Notes: generated by a model from the sequence alone, not told the origin. DNA of 64,000 nt from Thalassobacterium sedimentorum (GCF_031127905.1 NZ_JARXIC010000005.1:1-64000), one strand, 5' to 3'; positions 1 through 9,852 are shown, counted from the first letter of the stretch. Made by a program: numbers and translations.

Positions 1-350
1 GCTCATTGCGTCGTTCATCTAACGACAACAAACAATCGACGAATCAGAGTGAGCCAAATCTTTTGACTAGTCTATTCAGACTAGTCACCTGTCATTCTAA
101 CCAATCACAACCAAATTAATTTACGTTATCGAGCAACTCCCCCACCAGCAATCGTTTATCTAGATCAGCGACTTATGAGGGTGTGATAAAAACTGCGGGG
201 TGTTTTTATTGTAGCATGATGGCGACAGCCATTGTGGGCATCTAAACGAGCGACCGACACTGACTATCGCCAGCATCCTACGAAGTCAGAGATGTGCGAT
301 CTTCCCCGTAGTTTTAATCACACCCGACTTATCATAAACAAACACGCGGA
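1..350. other. Left-edge non-coding stretch with inverted repeats
   Basis: I see no convincing gene here. A perfect inverted repeat with 9-base arms (TGACTAGTC, spacer TATTCA, GACTAGTCA) lies at 64-87 and could be an operator or the stem of a transcript end. GTGTGATAAAAACT at about 181-194 is matched, with one mismatch, by its reverse complement at about 312-325, so the pair could form a long hairpin downstream of the exporter gene that ends at 351. There is no clean T-run, so I do not call a terminator. Confidence 0.5.
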
Positions 351-2177
351 TCAAGAAGCGGAATCCCAACGCGTCTTTCCACATCCGTAAAATACAAGTG
401 CAGCGCCTGCGGCTATATGCAGAAATAAAACAGTGGCCGCCCCCCATTCCGAGGGGAGCCAAGAGACGTTCCCCATGCGGTAGGCATCGTAAAGTTGAAA
501 GTCCTTCATTGATGCGAAATAACCGGCCCATGACCAGTAGGCGTTAATAAAGGGACGGAGCAGCCAGACCACCGCATCGGGCAAAGCCAGAACAACGCCC
601 GAAAGTGGCAGTTGGAAGCCGACCAAATAAATCGAAAGCAACGATGCCCGCTCTGCACTTGATAGAACGGCGGACATGCCCAAGCAAACGAATGTCATGG
701 CCACACAGCAAAGCGCCATCATCCCGAGCTGCGGAAGAAAGGCTCCGGGGAACTGACAGATCACTTTAACAAAGAGTGCCATCCAGAGGCCTTGTAGTGC
801 GGCGATGCTGCCAGTGAAGAGGAGTTTCGACAATGTATACATACCAGAGCGCAGCCCTTTGAGGCGTTCTTTCTCGAAGATTTGCCGCTCACCGGCAATC
901 TCGCGCGCCCCATTGTTGGCACCCATCAGGGTGAGCAGGACCACTTGAAACATAACCAGACCGGTGACCAGCGTAGCGGTCTCGGCGGCCTCCATGCGAT
1001 AGCGCAAATCGCCCTGCAATTGCTGAATAAAGCTCCCGCTCCGCTCTAGGGCCAAGCCTTCGATCTGAGGGAGTCCTTTAATGGCAAAGATGACTACGAT
1101 ACAGGGGAAACCAAAAGTCAGCGCCAACAGTAGCCAGAGGTAGCCAGTATCCCGCATCAGCAGCTTGTAACGACGGCGTAGAAGGGTGAAGAGTTGGGAC
1201 AAGGCAGAGGGAAGCCCGGGATTGCAGCTCTCCGCCCCTATCTGAGCTCGCCGAACGGTAGCTGTGCTGCCTACAGTCGTGCCAGACGGGAGTCTGGCGT
1301 TCCCGGGGTCTAACTTTTCGTCGCGCGTCGCTTCGGCGACCTCGACCTGCTGAGCTTCCTGCGATCCGACTGGAATAGAGTCGCCTCGGTCTGACCGTTC
1401 CTCGGTTGGGCGTCCGCAAGCGGACACGCCACGGTTTTCCCATTTCTCCAGCCAGTGGGACAATTCATGTCCAGATAGTGCATGATAGAGCCGGAGGGGA
1501 TCTTCGATTCCAAACCACGACTGCAGGCCATTGAAATCTCCCTGAAAGACTAGACGGCCTTGATAGAGAACAGTGATGTGGTCGAAGTCCGGTAGTTTTC
1601 CTAAATTATGAATCGTGCAAATAAAAGTCTTCTCATGTTCGAGCACCAAAGACCGGAGCAGGGCAATAATTTGATCTTCCGATAGCGGGTCGAGTCCAGA
1701 AGTGACTTCGTCGCAGATCAAACACTCCGGACTGCTGACTAATTCCAGCCCCAGCCCGAGTCGCCTCATTTGCCCGCCCGACAGACTCGAGACACGCTTC
1801 TCACCATGCTCGTCGAGCCCAATGAGCTTGAGCACACTGGCCAGCGTATCCGCTTTCGCAGATAGATCAGAAACGGTGAGATCAAATGCATAAGCCAGCG
1901 ACTCTTCGACCGTCAAACTTGCGTGCGCAACACTGAACTGCGGGACAAATCCCAGCCGTTGGTTCGACGAAGATTCAGAGGAGCTCTGCTCACGATGCGC
2001 AATCTCCCCCTCGGAATTGACTAGCCCAAGGAAGGCTTTGATCAAGGTTGTTTTACCGCAACCAGAAGGACCGACCAATGCATTTAAACTGCGATTCGGG
2101 AAATGCGCATTGATATGATCCAGAATGACAAAATCGCTTCCATCGGCGCGAACGGACAACTCACTACAACTTAACAT
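351..2177 (-). CDS. ABCG-like ABC transporter (ATPase fused to ABC-2 permease)
   Basis: A single chain with an N-terminal ATPase and a C-terminal six-helix ABC-2 permease, the order typical of ABCG half-transporters; it probably exports a small hydrophobic compound, substrate unknown. Counting from a TTG at 2231, Walker A is GPSGCGKTT (54-62), the signature LSGGQ (150-154) and Walker B LICDE (171-175). I prefer the ATG at 2177 because the TTG adds 18 unconserved residues. The linker between ATPase and permease (about residues 265-335) is unusual: it is low in hydrophobic residues and is encoded by several short palindromes that look like intergenic hairpins read in frame. The small membrane ORF just upstream could be co-transcribed. 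Confidence 0.88.
   Translation of the reverse strand: MLSCSELSVRADGSDFVILDHINAHFPNRSLNALVGPSGCGKTTLIKAFLGLVNSEGEIAHREQSSSESSSNQRLGFVPQFSVAHASLTVEESLAYAFDLTVSDLSAKADTLASVLKLIGLDEHGEKRVSSLSGGQMRRLGLGLELVSSPECLICDEVTSGLDPLSEDQIIALLRSLVLEHEKTFICTIHNLGKLPDFDHITVLYQGRLVFQGDFNGLQSWFGIEDPLRLYHALSGHELSHWLEKWENRGVSACGRPTEERSDRGDSIPVGSQEAQQVEVAEATRDEKLDPGNARLPSGTTVGSTATVRRAQIGAESCNPGLPSALSQLFTLLRRRYKLLMRDTGYLWLLLALTFGFPCIVVIFAIKGLPQIEGLALERSGSFIQQLQGDLRYRMEAAETATLVTGLVMFQVVLLTLMGANNGAREIAGERQIFEKERLKGLRSGMYTLSKLLFTGSIAALQGLWMALFVKVICQFPGAFLPQLGMMALCCVAMTFVCLGMSAVLSSAERASLLSIYLVGFQLPLSGVVLALPDAVVWLLRPFINAYWSWAGYFASMKDFQLYDAYRMGNVSWLPSEWGAATVLFLHIAAGAALVFYGCGKTRWDSAS
1281..1430. repeat. Palindromic elements inside the ABC transporter coding sequence
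   Basis: Three hairpins fall inside the exporter's linker: GCCAGAC-GGGA-GTCTGGC (1281-1298), GTCGC-TTCG-GCGAC (1327-1340) and GTCCGC-AA-GCGGAC (1412-1425). Short perfect palindromes of this kind otherwise sit between genes in this window. Here they are translated without breaking the frame. Whether they inserted into the gene or arose in place cannot be told from one sequence. Confidence 0.6.
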
Positions 2178-2237
2178 ACCGAAGACTCGATACAAATGAT
2201 CGGCACATTGACCAGCGAAATCGCCGGTCAAGTAACA

Positions 2238-2480
2238 TTATTTAAAGTAGACAAAAATAGGGTCATCTAGCCCCAATAGTCCAAGCAGACTAGCAGCGAT
2301 AAATACCACTAATAGTAATAGCCAACTAAACAACCAACCACCAACAAAAATAGTCAAATACCACAACAGGATCAAGGAGCGAGGGCTCTTCAATGCATCC
2401 CACAAAACGGACAAGCACCCAACAAGTGGCGAGTCCACTCGAGGACGCCGGTCTTCAAAGACTAGCACGCGTGTTAGCAT
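2238..2480 (-). CDS. Small predicted membrane protein
   Basis: An 80-residue ORF with an ATG start and a strongly hydrophobic second half that could form two transmembrane helices, ending in a short charged/aromatic tail. It lies just upstream of the ABC exporter on the same strand (61 bases to the preferred ATG), so it could be its small partner. I do not recognise a family, and no clear ribosome binding site decides the matter; a chance ORF is possible. Confidence 0.35.
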   Translation of the reverse strand: MLTRVLVFEDRRPRVDSPLVGCLSVLWDALKSPRSLILLWYLTIFVGGWLFSWLLLLVVFIAASLLGLLGLDDPIFVYFK

Positions 2481-2733
2481 GAGTCGTTCATCTGGTAGTC
2501 AAACCGAGCCGTCCCTCTAGGGCTAGGCTGGCAGATCTGGCCCAGCGCCTAAAGCCGCCGCGAGCGGCGACGCCACAAAAGAGCTCCCCACTCTCCACTC
2601 CCCACTGCGCGCATAGCGCGCCGGCGCCCGCGCAAGAAAGACTTGCCCTTTCGTAGATCTATAGCCTTAACAGGCAAAACTTTCGCTTTCCCCAGCCAAC
2701 AGCCCTCTGTTGGCTTTTCTATTTTTACGACCA

Positions 2734-4221
2734 ATGACACAGAACAAATATTTCCAAGAGTGGTTCTCGAATCCGCGCCGCGACATCATCGCAGGCACGG
2801 TGGTGGCGCTTGCGCTGATCCCGGAGTCCCTAGCATTTGCCATCATCGCGGGTGTGGACCCGAAAGTCACACTCTACGCGTCATTCTGCATCGCGATCAC
2901 CATTGCATTTGTCGGTGGTCGTCCGGGAATGATTTCCGCGGCAACCGGCGCGATTGCGTTGTTAATTGGTTCACTGGTCGCCAACCATGGTGTGCAATAT
3001 CTACTGGCCGCGACATTGTTGACGGGGGTGCTACAGATATTATGCGGCGTCTTTAAATTGGCGGATCTGATGCGCTTCGTCTCAAAATCGGTGGTCACCG
3101 GCTTTGTCAATGCACTCGCGATTCTCTATTTCATCACCCAAGTCAATGAGATGATGGGGCAAACTTGGATCATGTATGCGATGGTCGCGGGGGGCTTAGT
3201 CATCATTTACGGCTTTCCGCGCTTAACCACCGCAGTGCCGTCTCCACTGATCTGCATCATCGTGCTCACCACGGTTTCGATTACAATGGGCCTGGATACG
3301 AGCCTGAAGACCGTCGGCGATATGGGCGACTTGCCGAGTTCCCTGCCGTCTTTCCTCTTCCCGGATGTGCCTTGGAACTGGGAAACCTTCATGATTGTTC
3401 TGCCCTACGCAATTCCGATGACAGTGGTCGGCCTACTGGAGTCTCTGATGACTGCGGGCATTTTGGATGACTTTACCGACACAGAAAGTGACAAGAATCG
3501 CGAATGTAAGGGGCAAGGCATTTCCAATCTCGTGGCTGGCTTCTTCGGTGGCATGGGTGGTTGCGCTATGATCGGGCAGTCCGTGATCAACGTAAAATCA
3601 GGCGGTCGTGGTCGTCTATCGACGGCAGCCTCTGGGATCGTCTTACTGATTCTCATCTTTGTGCTGGGCGATTTGGTGAATCAAATTCCGATCGCGGCGT
3701 TGGTCGCGGTCATGCTGATGGTCTCGTTCGGCACCTTTAACTGGTCCTCCATCAAAGGGCTGCGTAAGAATCACCTCACCTCCAGCATCGTGATGGTTTC
3801 GACAGTCGTGGCCGTGGTGGTGACCCACAATTTGGCGATCGGCGTCGGTATCGGTGTCGTTCTCAGCGCGCTGTTCTTTGCTTACAAGGTATCGCGACTC
3901 CTCGAGATCTCCTCCGAACTGGAAGTTTCTAAGAAAAAGCGCACCTACTCCGTCGTCGGACAACTCTTTTTCGTTTCAGCGGATACCTTCGCCGATGCCT
4001 TCGACTTCCATGAAGTGCTGGAGCATGTCACAATCGACGTCACGCATGCGCACTTCTGGGATTTATCCGCCGTCGGCGCCTTGGACCGAGTTGTCTTGAA
4101 ATTCCGCCGCGAAGGCACTGAAGTAGAGATCGTCGGATTGAACGAAGCCAGCAAAACACTCGTTCTAAAAATAGCCACACACGACAAGCCCGGCGCAGAA
4201 GATGCGGCAGGCGGCCACTAG
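2734..4221 (+). CDS. SulP family anion transporter with STAS domain
   Basis: An inner-membrane SulP/SLC26 transporter of 495 residues. The N-terminal part begins with the family-typical region containing [17 protein letters not shown], followed by about ten hydrophobic helices. The C-terminal part is a STAS domain with the switch-like DLSAVGALD segment and no membrane helices. Substrates in the family include sulfate, bicarbonate and dicarboxylates; the sequence does not settle which. I use the ATG at 2734 because the upstream TTG at 2710 adds only a short unconserved stretch. A universal stress protein follows after 50 bases on the same strand, a pairing that is common for SulP genes, so the two are probably one transcript. 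Confidence 0.9.
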   Translation: MTQNKYFQEWFSNPRRDIIAGTVVALALIPESLAFAIIAGVDPKVTLYASFCIAITIAFVGGRPGMISAATGAIALLIGSLVANHGVQYLLAATLLTGVLQILCGVFKLADLMRFVSKSVVTGFVNALAILYFITQVNEMMGQTWIMYAMVAGGLVIIYGFPRLTTAVPSPLICIIVLTTVSITMGLDTSLKTVGDMGDLPSSLPSFLFPDVPWNWETFMIVLPYAIPMTVVGLLESLMTAGILDDFTDTESDKNRECKGQGISNLVAGFFGGMGGCAMIGQSVINVKSGGRGRLSTAASGIVLLILIFVLGDLVNQIPIAALVAVMLMVSFGTFNWSSIKGLRKNHLTSSIVMVSTVVAVVVTHNLAIGVGIGVVLSALFFAYKVSRLLEISSELEVSKKKRTYSVVGQLFFVSADTFADAFDFHEVLEHVTIDVTHAHFWDLSAVGALDRVVLKFRREGTEVEIVGLNEASKTLVLKIATHDKPGAEDAAGGH

Positions 4222-4271
4222 GATGTCTAATTTCCTAATTCATAATTCCCAACTCCTAATTTCTGATCCCT

Positions 4272-5129
4272 ATGCCTAACATACTAGCTTGCACCGACGG
4301 TTCCCAGTATTCACACAGCGTTTATGATCACGCGGCATGGGCTTCACGCCAAATGAACAGCGCATCGATCCACGTGATCCACATGCTGAACCCGCACCAC
4401 GAGAAACCAGCCACCGCGAACTACAGTGGCTGCATCGGCTTGGGCGCACGCAGCGCACTGCTCAATGAACTAGTCGAACTCGAAGCCGCCAAAGCCAAAA
4501 TCGCGAAAAAGCGCGGACAAGCGATCTTGGAAGATGCCACCACTCACCTCAAACAAGCCGGCGTCGCCCAAGTTCAAGCCGATCAATGGCACGGCAAACT
4601 GAGCGACGAGATCTCGAAGTATGAGCGCGACGCCGACCTCGTCGTGATCGGCAAACGCGGCAACAATGCCGACTTTGAAAAAGGCCACCTCGGCAGTAAC
4701 CTGGAGCGCGTGGTGCGCAGCTGCCAACACCCGGTTTTAGTGGCCTCGCGAGCGTTTGATAAGATGAACACCTTCGTGCTCGCCTACGACGGCGGCAGTA
4801 GTGCACAAAAAGCGGTGGATTATGTCGCCAACGAGCCCCTGCTGAAAGGCATGCACGCCTATCTACTCTATGTCGGCTCTGGCAATGCCAAGATTGAGGC
4901 CTCCTTGGCAGCCTCCGAGGCCAAGCTCAAAGCTGCCGGCTATGAGGTGACCATCGAACAACGCGATGGCGAGCCCGAATCCATCATCAGCGATGTGGTG
5001 GCCCAAGACCACATCGACCTTTTAGTAATGGGCGCCTACGGACACTCCAGCATTCGCCAGTTCATCGTCGGCAGCACCACCACCTCCATGATCCGCACGG
5101 TCAAGATTCCTGTGCTCCTGTTCCGCTAG
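4272..5129 (+). CDS. Universal stress protein, two UspA domains
   Basis: A 285-residue cytoplasmic protein made of two tandem UspA folds. Each half ends in the nucleotide-binding signature: VVIGKRGNN...GHLGSNLERVV in the first and LLVMGAYGHSS...VGSTTTSMI in the second, both followed by a hydrophobic strand ending PVLV or PVLLF. The motif G-2x-G-9x-G(S/T) suggests ATP binding. It follows the SulP transporter and may tune its activity or a stress response; that role is inferred from neighbourhood only. Confidence 0.9.
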   Translation: MPNILACTDGSQYSHSVYDHAAWASRQMNSASIHVIHMLNPHHEKPATANYSGCIGLGARSALLNELVELEAAKAKIAKKRGQAILEDATTHLKQAGVAQVQADQWHGKLSDEISKYERDADLVVIGKRGNNADFEKGHLGSNLERVVRSCQHPVLVASRAFDKMNTFVLAYDGGSSAQKAVDYVANEPLLKGMHAYLLYVGSGNAKIEASLAASEAKLKAAGYEVTIEQRDGEPESIISDVVAQDHIDLLVMGAYGHSSIRQFIVGSTTTSMIRTVKIPVLLFR

Positions 5130-5146
5130 GCTCAGAGCACTCCTCT

Positions 5147-5171
5147 GTAGCGATGCCACGCCAGTGGCGTC
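5147..5171 (+). repeat. GTAGYGA hairpin repeat, copy 1
   Basis: Starts GTAGCGAT, then stem GCCAC, loop GCCA, stem GTGGC and CGTC. It shares its layout with copies at 13345, 13507 and 6681 although the stem bases differ. A second, inverted start (reverse complement of GTAGCGAACTCGC) lies at about 5231-5245, so the gene-free stretch between the stress protein and galM holds an inverted pair. Confidence 0.7.
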
Positions 5172-5329
5172 TCCTGGCGGCCCCGAAGACCTCGCTCCAC
5201 CTTCGCTCTTCGAGCTTCGGCGGACAAGTGGCGCGAGTTCGCTACAACTGTTGACCTCGCGTTGAAAAGCAGCCGCTCGCTCCACATATTTCATTGCACA
5301 ATCTAGGCATCGGAATTTGCTACTTGCCT

Positions 5330-6376
5330 ATGAGTATTACCTCCACTCCCTACGGCACACTCCCCTCGGGTGAAGCGGTCGACCTCTTCACCCTCACGAA
5401 CGCGAACGGCCTGAGCGCGGAAGTCACAAACTACGGAGCGATCCTCGTATCGCTCAATGTGCCCGACCGCGAAGGAGCACTCACCGACGTGGTGCTGGGC
5501 AAGGACTCGCTCGAGGACTATCTTGCGGGGCATCCCTGCTTCGGCTCCATCTGTGGTCGTGTGGCCGGCCGCATTGGTGGTGCGAGTTTTGAATTGGACG
5601 GTAAGACCTACCCGCTGGAAGCCAATTATGAGGGCATCAGCAATCTGCATAGCGGCCCCGAAGGCTTCCACACCATGTTGTGGAAGGCAGAAATCATCGA
5701 AGACTTTGGCGTTCAAAAACTACAGCTGCAACTCACCGATCCGGACGGCCACAACGGCTTTCCAGGCGAGGTGCACTGCACAGTCACTTACGCCCTGCTG
5801 GATAATGACGCGCTGGAGATTCACTACGAAGCCAGCAGCGACCACACCACCCCATTCAACCCGACCAACCACAGTTACTTCAATCTGCGTGGCGAAGGCG
5901 ACATTCTCGGTCACAAGCTGCAAATTTTGGCTGATAGCGTGGCTACAGTCGACGAGAACTGCAGCCTGATCGGCCGCCGCGATCCTGTGGTGGCAGGCTA
6001 CAACGACTATCGCGAGCCCGTGCAACTCGGCTCACTGAAGACCTTGGAAGTAGGCAATGCGGATATACACTTCTTCCTCAATGAAGGTCGCACCGCTCAG
6101 GCAAAACTGGCTGCGCGAGTCATCGAGCCCGATTCTGGCCGCATAATGGAAGTGCTCACCACCGCGCCCGGCGTGCAATTCTACGCAGGCCTATCCCTCT
6201 CCGAGGAAGGCCCTGAAATTGGCAAGGGCGGCGCACACCACAAACCCATGCACGCACTGTGCTTAGAAACACAAGATTACGCGGATTCGATCCACTTCCC
6301 TGAAATGGGCAACGCGATCTTAAAGCCAGGAGAAACTTTCAAGAGCACCACGCTTTTTCGTTTTAGCGCACAGTAA
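5330..6376 (+). CDS. galM: Galactose mutarotase (aldose 1-epimerase)
   Basis: Interconverts alpha and beta anomers of galactose and other aldoses in the cytoplasm, feeding the Leloir pathway. The 348-residue length fits the family. Visible family features are the histidine region HSGPEGFH, the catalytic histidine in [21 protein letters not shown] and the C-terminal [12 protein letters not shown] containing the catalytic-base region. I chose the ATG at 5330 because the upstream TTG at 5294 adds a short unconserved leader. It stands alone between repeats and the tRNA-Leu gene. Together with the alpha-galactosidase at 52.5 kb it suggests that galactose is a relevant sugar. Confidence 0.92.
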   Translation: MSITSTPYGTLPSGEAVDLFTLTNANGLSAEVTNYGAILVSLNVPDREGALTDVVLGKDSLEDYLAGHPCFGSICGRVAGRIGGASFELDGKTYPLEANYEGISNLHSGPEGFHTMLWKAEIIEDFGVQKLQLQLTDPDGHNGFPGEVHCTVTYALLDNDALEIHYEASSDHTTPFNPTNHSYFNLRGEGDILGHKLQILADSVATVDENCSLIGRRDPVVAGYNDYREPVQLGSLKTLEVGNADIHFFLNEGRTAQAKLAARVIEPDSGRIMEVLTTAPGVQFYAGLSLSEEGPEIGKGGAHHKPMHALCLETQDYADSIHFPEMGNAILKPGETFKSTTLFRFSAQ

Positions 6377-6386
6377 AAACCGCCCC

Positions 6387-6444
6387 CCGGTTCAGAGAAC
6401 CGAGGATACGAGCTTTGACTCCGCCCCCGGTTCAGAGAACTGAG
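6387..6444 (+). repeat. Two direct copies of a CGGTTCAGAGAAC element
   Basis: CGGTTCAGAGAACCGAG occurs at about 6388-6404 and CGGTTCAGAGAACTGAG at about 6428-6444, 40 bases apart. Each can form a six-base stem (CGGTTC/GAACCG, weakened to GAACTG in the second) and each is preceded by a C-rich run. They lie just after galM. The role is unknown. Confidence 0.6.
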
Positions 6445-6561
6445 CTTGCTGGAAGGCTTCGCAGGACGGATCTCGGTATGATTTGAAATAAATCGTCATA
6501 AATCTGAAAAGGAGTACTTGCATTCAGCGAACAAGCTGTTTTCTTCACAACCTTTCAAATG

Positions 6562-6647
<86 letters not shown>

Positions 6648-6650
6648 TTT

Positions 6651-6679
6651 AAACCTCACCTCTGTGAGGTTTTTTTTTT
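6651..6679 (+). terminator. Rho-independent terminator after tRNA-Leu
   Basis: Stem AAACCTCAC / GTGAGGTTT with loop CTCT, followed by an unbroken T-run. It directly follows the tRNA CCA end. Confidence 0.9.
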
Positions 6680-6680
6680 A

Positions 6681-6745
6681 TCGTAGTGACAAGCTTCCAG
6701 CTTGTCTTGGCTGCAAAACGACAAGATGGAAGCTTGTCACTACGA
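6681..6745 (+). repeat. Long GTAGYGA-type hairpin repeat
   Basis: A 65-base inverted repeat. The outer 19-base arms (6681-6699 and 6727-6745) are perfect, and a further seven bases pair with one mismatch. It begins TCGTAGTGAC, matching the GTAGYGA start of the other hairpin repeats, and its left arm alone shows the same stem-CCA-stem layout (GACAAGC ... CCA ... GCTTGTC). Confidence 0.75.
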
Positions 6746-6783
6746 AAAAAAAGCGAACCTACCACAGTAGATTCGCTCTTTTT
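6744..6783 (-). terminator. Terminator of the cysC-cysD-cysN operon (bidirectional)
   Basis: On the minus strand a stem AGCGAATCTAC / GTAGGTTCGCT (one G-T pair) is followed by eight T, just downstream of the cysN stop. On the plus strand the same stem is followed by CTCTTTTT, so it may stop transcription from both sides. Confidence 0.85.
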
Positions 6784-6803
6784 CAAATTGGAAATAGCTC
6801 TGC

Positions 6804-8087
6804 CTAGATAATCATACCAGCCGCAACGGTCTCGTTGGTCTGCTCGTCGATGAGAATGAAACTACCGCTAATGCGATTGGTCTTATAGCTATCAGCGATC
6901 AATGGCGCGGAAGTGCGCAGCGAGATACGACCGATGTCGTTGTGGTTAAAGATGAGATCGTCTTCGACCTTGTGCAAGGTGTTGATGTTCACCTTATACT
7001 TCACCTCAGTCACGATTGCTTTCACTTCTTTAGTGGTGTGACGCAAGATATACTTACCGCGTCCCGCGAGCTTCTTAGTCGAAGAGAACCAGCAAATCAT
7101 CGCGTCCACATCCTGACGTGGCTCGGGTGCATTGTTAGGCTTCACTAGCATGTCACCACGCGAGATATCGATCTCGTCGTTGAGCGTAATGGCTACAGAC
7201 ATCGGCGCATAGGCTTCTTCCAATTCGCCATCCATAGTGTGGATCGCTTTAATGGTCGACTCGAAACCGGATGGCATGACTTTGACAGCATCGCCTGGCT
7301 TAAAGACACCGCCCGCGATACGCCCCGCGAAACCGCGGAAATCGTGCCACTTGTCAGAGTGCGGGCGAATCACCCACTGCACGGGCATACGCGCTTCGAC
7401 GTGATTCTCGTCAGCACCGATGTAAACTGTCTCCAAGTGGTAGAGCATCGACGGGCCTTGATACCAAGGCATGTTCTCGGACTTATCGACGACGTTATCT
7501 CCTAGCAATGCGCTGACAGGAATGAAAGTGATCTCCACGATGTTATCGAGGCGGGAAGCAAACTTCTTAAAGTCCTCAACGATGCCGTTGTAAGTGTCCT
7601 CGCTCCAGTCGACCAAGTCCATCTTGTTGACGCAGACCACGATGTGTTGGATGCGTAGCAAATTAGCGATAAAGGCGTGACGGCAAGTTTGCTCGATGAC
7701 CCCCTTACGCGCATCCACCAAAAGAATCGCAAGATTCGCAGTGGAGGCACCCGTCACCATATTACGGGTGTATTGGATGTGGCCCGGCGTGTCGGCGATG
7801 ATGAACTTGCGCTTGGGTGTCGCGAAGTAGCGGTAAGCCACGTCGATGGTGATACCCTGCTCGCGCTCGGAACGGAGACCGTCGGTGAGCAGTGCGAGAT
7901 TGACGTTTTCGTCGCCGCGCGACTTGGAGCTCTTTTCCATGGCTTCGAGTTGATCCTCGAAGATCGCCTTGGAGTCGTAAAGGAGGCGTCCGATAAGTGT
8001 GCTTTTGCCGTCGTCGACGGAACCCGCGGTGGTGAACCGCAAGAGATCCATGTCAAGATAGCCGGCTGATGATTCTGATTCGCTCAT
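6804..8087 (-). CDS. cysN: Sulfate adenylyltransferase subunit 1 (GTPase)
   Basis: Regulatory GTPase subunit of ATP sulfurylase; GTP hydrolysis drives formation of adenylyl sulfate by CysD. The 427 residues show an elongation-factor-like GTPase: P-loop GSVDDGKST (22-30), DTPGH, and NKMD in CVNKMDLVDWS. The C-terminal half carries beta-barrel domains as in EF-Tu. No kinase domain is fused at the C-terminus, unlike NodQ/CysNC, which fits with a separate cysC upstream. It is the last gene of cysC-cysD-cysN and is followed by a strong terminator. Confidence 0.95.
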   Translation of the reverse strand: MSESESSAGYLDMDLLRFTTAGSVDDGKSTLIGRLLYDSKAIFEDQLEAMEKSSKSRGDENVNLALLTDGLRSEREQGITIDVAYRYFATPKRKFIIADTPGHIQYTRNMVTGASTANLAILLVDARKGVIEQTCRHAFIANLLRIQHIVVCVNKMDLVDWSEDTYNGIVEDFKKFASRLDNIVEITFIPVSALLGDNVVDKSENMPWYQGPSMLYHLETVYIGADENHVEARMPVQWVIRPHSDKWHDFRGFAGRIAGGVFKPGDAVKVMPSGFESTIKAIHTMDGELEEAYAPMSVAITLNDEIDISRGDMLVKPNNAPEPRQDVDAMICWFSSTKKLAGRGKYILRHTTKEVKAIVTEVKYKVNINTLHKVEDDLIFNHNDIGRISLRTSAPLIADSYKTNRISGSFILIDEQTNETVAAGMII

Positions 8088-8177
8088 GATAGAAATTGGT
8101 AATGAATGATAAATGATGACTGATTCTGAATGGGGCGCTAAAGCAACCCCACTACGCTTTGTATTTTTAAGCGTCGC

Positions 8178-9092
8178 TTAAAAATACCCTTCTTTTTTGC
8201 GATCTTCCATCGCGGTCTCAGAGCGTTTGTCATCGGCACGTGTGCCACGCTCAGTTTGGCGAGCGGCAGCGACTTCGTCGATGATATCGTCGAGTGTCGC
8301 CGCGGTAGAAAGCGCCGCGCCGGTGCAGGTTGCATCCCCGATAGTGCGGAAGCGCACGGTCATCTTTTTAACATTGGCCTTCTCTTCAGGGAGCAGCTCC
8401 ATGAAGTCAGTCACTCCCATCACCACACCGTTGCGCACGAAGCACTCGCGCTCGTGTGAGAAGTAGAGATTAGGCAGTTCGATGTTTTCCAGCTTGATGT
8501 ATTGCCAGATGTCCATCTCCGTCCAGTTCGAGAGCGGGAAGACACGGAAGTGTTCGCCGTGTTGCTTGCGACCGTTGAAAATATTCCAGAGCTCAGGGCG
8601 CTGATTCTTAGGGTCCCACTGACCGAAAGCATCGCGGTGCGAGAAGAAGCGCTCCTTGGCACGTGCTTTTTCCTCGTCGCGACGGCCACCACCAAGTGCG
8701 GCATCGTATTGACCTTCTTCCAGGCCTTCGAGCAAGGCGACAGTTTGTAGACCGTTGCGGCTGGCGTAAGGACCCGTTTCTTCGACGACTTTGCCCTCGT
8801 CGATTGCTTTTTGCACCGACGCGACATGTAGTTCAGCGCCGATTTCTTCGACGAACTTATCACGGAAGTCCATCGTTTCAGGAAAGTTATGCCCCGTGTC
8901 CACGTGCAAGAGTGGAAACGGAAGTTTCGCTGGCCAAAAGGCCTTCTTTGCCAAGTAGGCCATCACGATGGAATCTTTACCACCCGAGAAAAGGAGAACA
9001 GGTTTCTCAAACTGAGCAGCAGTCTCACGAAGGATGTAGATCGCTTCGGATTCCAGCTGTTTGAGGTGAGTGATTGTGTAGTCTTTAGCCAT
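8178..9092 (-). CDS. cysD: Sulfate adenylyltransferase subunit 2
   Basis: Catalytic subunit of ATP sulfurylase, making adenylyl sulfate from ATP and sulfate in the cytoplasm. The PP-loop is visible as LLFSGGKDSIVM, followed by HVDTGHNFPET, both typical of CysD/PAPS-reductase-like ATP pyrophosphatases. GGGRRDEEKAR and the GRKQHGEHFRVFPLSNWTE region also match CysD. The length of 304 residues is normal. It sits 90 bases upstream of cysN and 67 bases downstream of cysC on the same strand. Confidence 0.95.
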   Translation of the reverse strand: MAKDYTITHLKQLESEAIYILRETAAQFEKPVLLFSGGKDSIVMAYLAKKAFWPAKLPFPLLHVDTGHNFPETMDFRDKFVEEIGAELHVASVQKAIDEGKVVEETGPYASRNGLQTVALLEGLEEGQYDAALGGGRRDEEKARAKERFFSHRDAFGQWDPKNQRPELWNIFNGRKQHGEHFRVFPLSNWTEMDIWQYIKLENIELPNLYFSHERECFVRNGVVMGVTDFMELLPEEKANVKKMTVRFRTIGDATCTGAALSTAATLDDIIDEVAAARQTERGTRADDKRSETAMEDRKKEGYF

Positions 9093-9159
9093 ACTTAAAA
9101 GAATTAAAAATTAGGAATTAGGATGTAGCCCGAAAATGGTGCCTCGATCGAGAGAGGAA

Positions 9160-9786
9160 TTAAGAGTTTTTGATGAGAGGAAGGACTTTTTCCAGCAGCT
9201 GGTTCAGCGACTCCTCTTCGGTTTGCTTATCGGTGGTAATCGTCCAATCAGGATCACCCGCTACAGGCGCTTCAAAAGAGGAATCCTTACCGGTGAAATT
9301 TTTAACGCCGCCCGCGGCAGCTTTGGCATAGAGCCCTTTCACGTCGCGCTCTGCGCAAGTCTCGAAGGAGGCTTCAACATACACGGGGGTGATATCGTCC
9401 ACGCCCACGATCTCACGGGCAGCAGCGCGCAGTTCCCGCTTAGGCGTGATAAAAGAGGTAAAGACGACGATGCCCGCATCCAGGAAAAGACGTGTCACTT
9501 CAGCGATGCGTCGGATGTTTTCCTGACGATCCGCATCGGAAAAGCCGAGGTCACTGTTGAGGCCACTACGAATATTATCGCCATCCAAAATTTTGGTGAT
9601 GAAGCCCTGCTCTGCCAGTTTGCGCTCCAGTGCGTTGGCCAAAGTGCTCTTGCCCGAGCCAGACAGCCCGTAAAACCAAAATACATGCCCGCGCTGCTTC
9701 AGCTGCGCCTCCTTGGCGTCGCGCCCTAGCATGCGGTGGAATTCAGTATGGATGTTTTCAGGTGTGGACATAAATGAAGCCGCCAT
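9160..9786 (-). CDS. cysC: Adenylyl-sulfate kinase
   Basis: Phosphorylates adenylyl sulfate to PAPS, the donor for sulfate reduction or sulfotransfer. The 208 residues carry P-loop GLSGSGKST (40-48), the LDGDNIR substrate segment, and FTSFITPKRELR. It is the first gene of cysC-cysD-cysN. A start at the ATG at 9771 is an equally plausible choice. No PAPS reductase lies in the window, so the sequence does not say whether PAPS serves assimilation or sulfation. A 25-base inverted repeat stands 42 bases upstream. Confidence 0.94.
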   Translation of the reverse strand: MAASFMSTPENIHTEFHRMLGRDAKEAQLKQRGHVFWFYGLSGSGKSTLANALERKLAEQGFITKILDGDNIRSGLNSDLGFSDADRQENIRRIAEVTRLFLDAGIVVFTSFITPKRELRAAAREIVGVDDITPVYVEASFETCAERDVKGLYAKAAAGGVKNFTGKDSSFEAPVAGDPDWTITTDKQTEEESLNQLLEKVLPLIKNS

Positions 9787-9827
9787 GTAAGCGGGTGTGA
9801 TTAAAATGTAAATGCGTTTTCCTTAAC

Positions 9828-9852
9828 TTAGGTTGTTGAGTCAAGAACCTAA
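9828..9852 (-). promoter_or_regulatory. Inverted repeat upstream of the cys operon
   Basis: Perfect 7-base arms TTAGGTT and AACCTAA separated by 11 bases lie 42-66 bases upstream of the cysC start. On the minus strand the spacer contains CTTGACTC, resembling a -35 box. A transcription-factor site is likely but the factor is unknown. Confidence 0.45.

Noticed and set aside
4222-4271. AT-rich repeats (CCTAATT and similar) before the stress protein and at 9103-9125
   Set aside because: Short imperfect AATTAGGAATTAG-like runs; too simple to call a repeat family from two sites.
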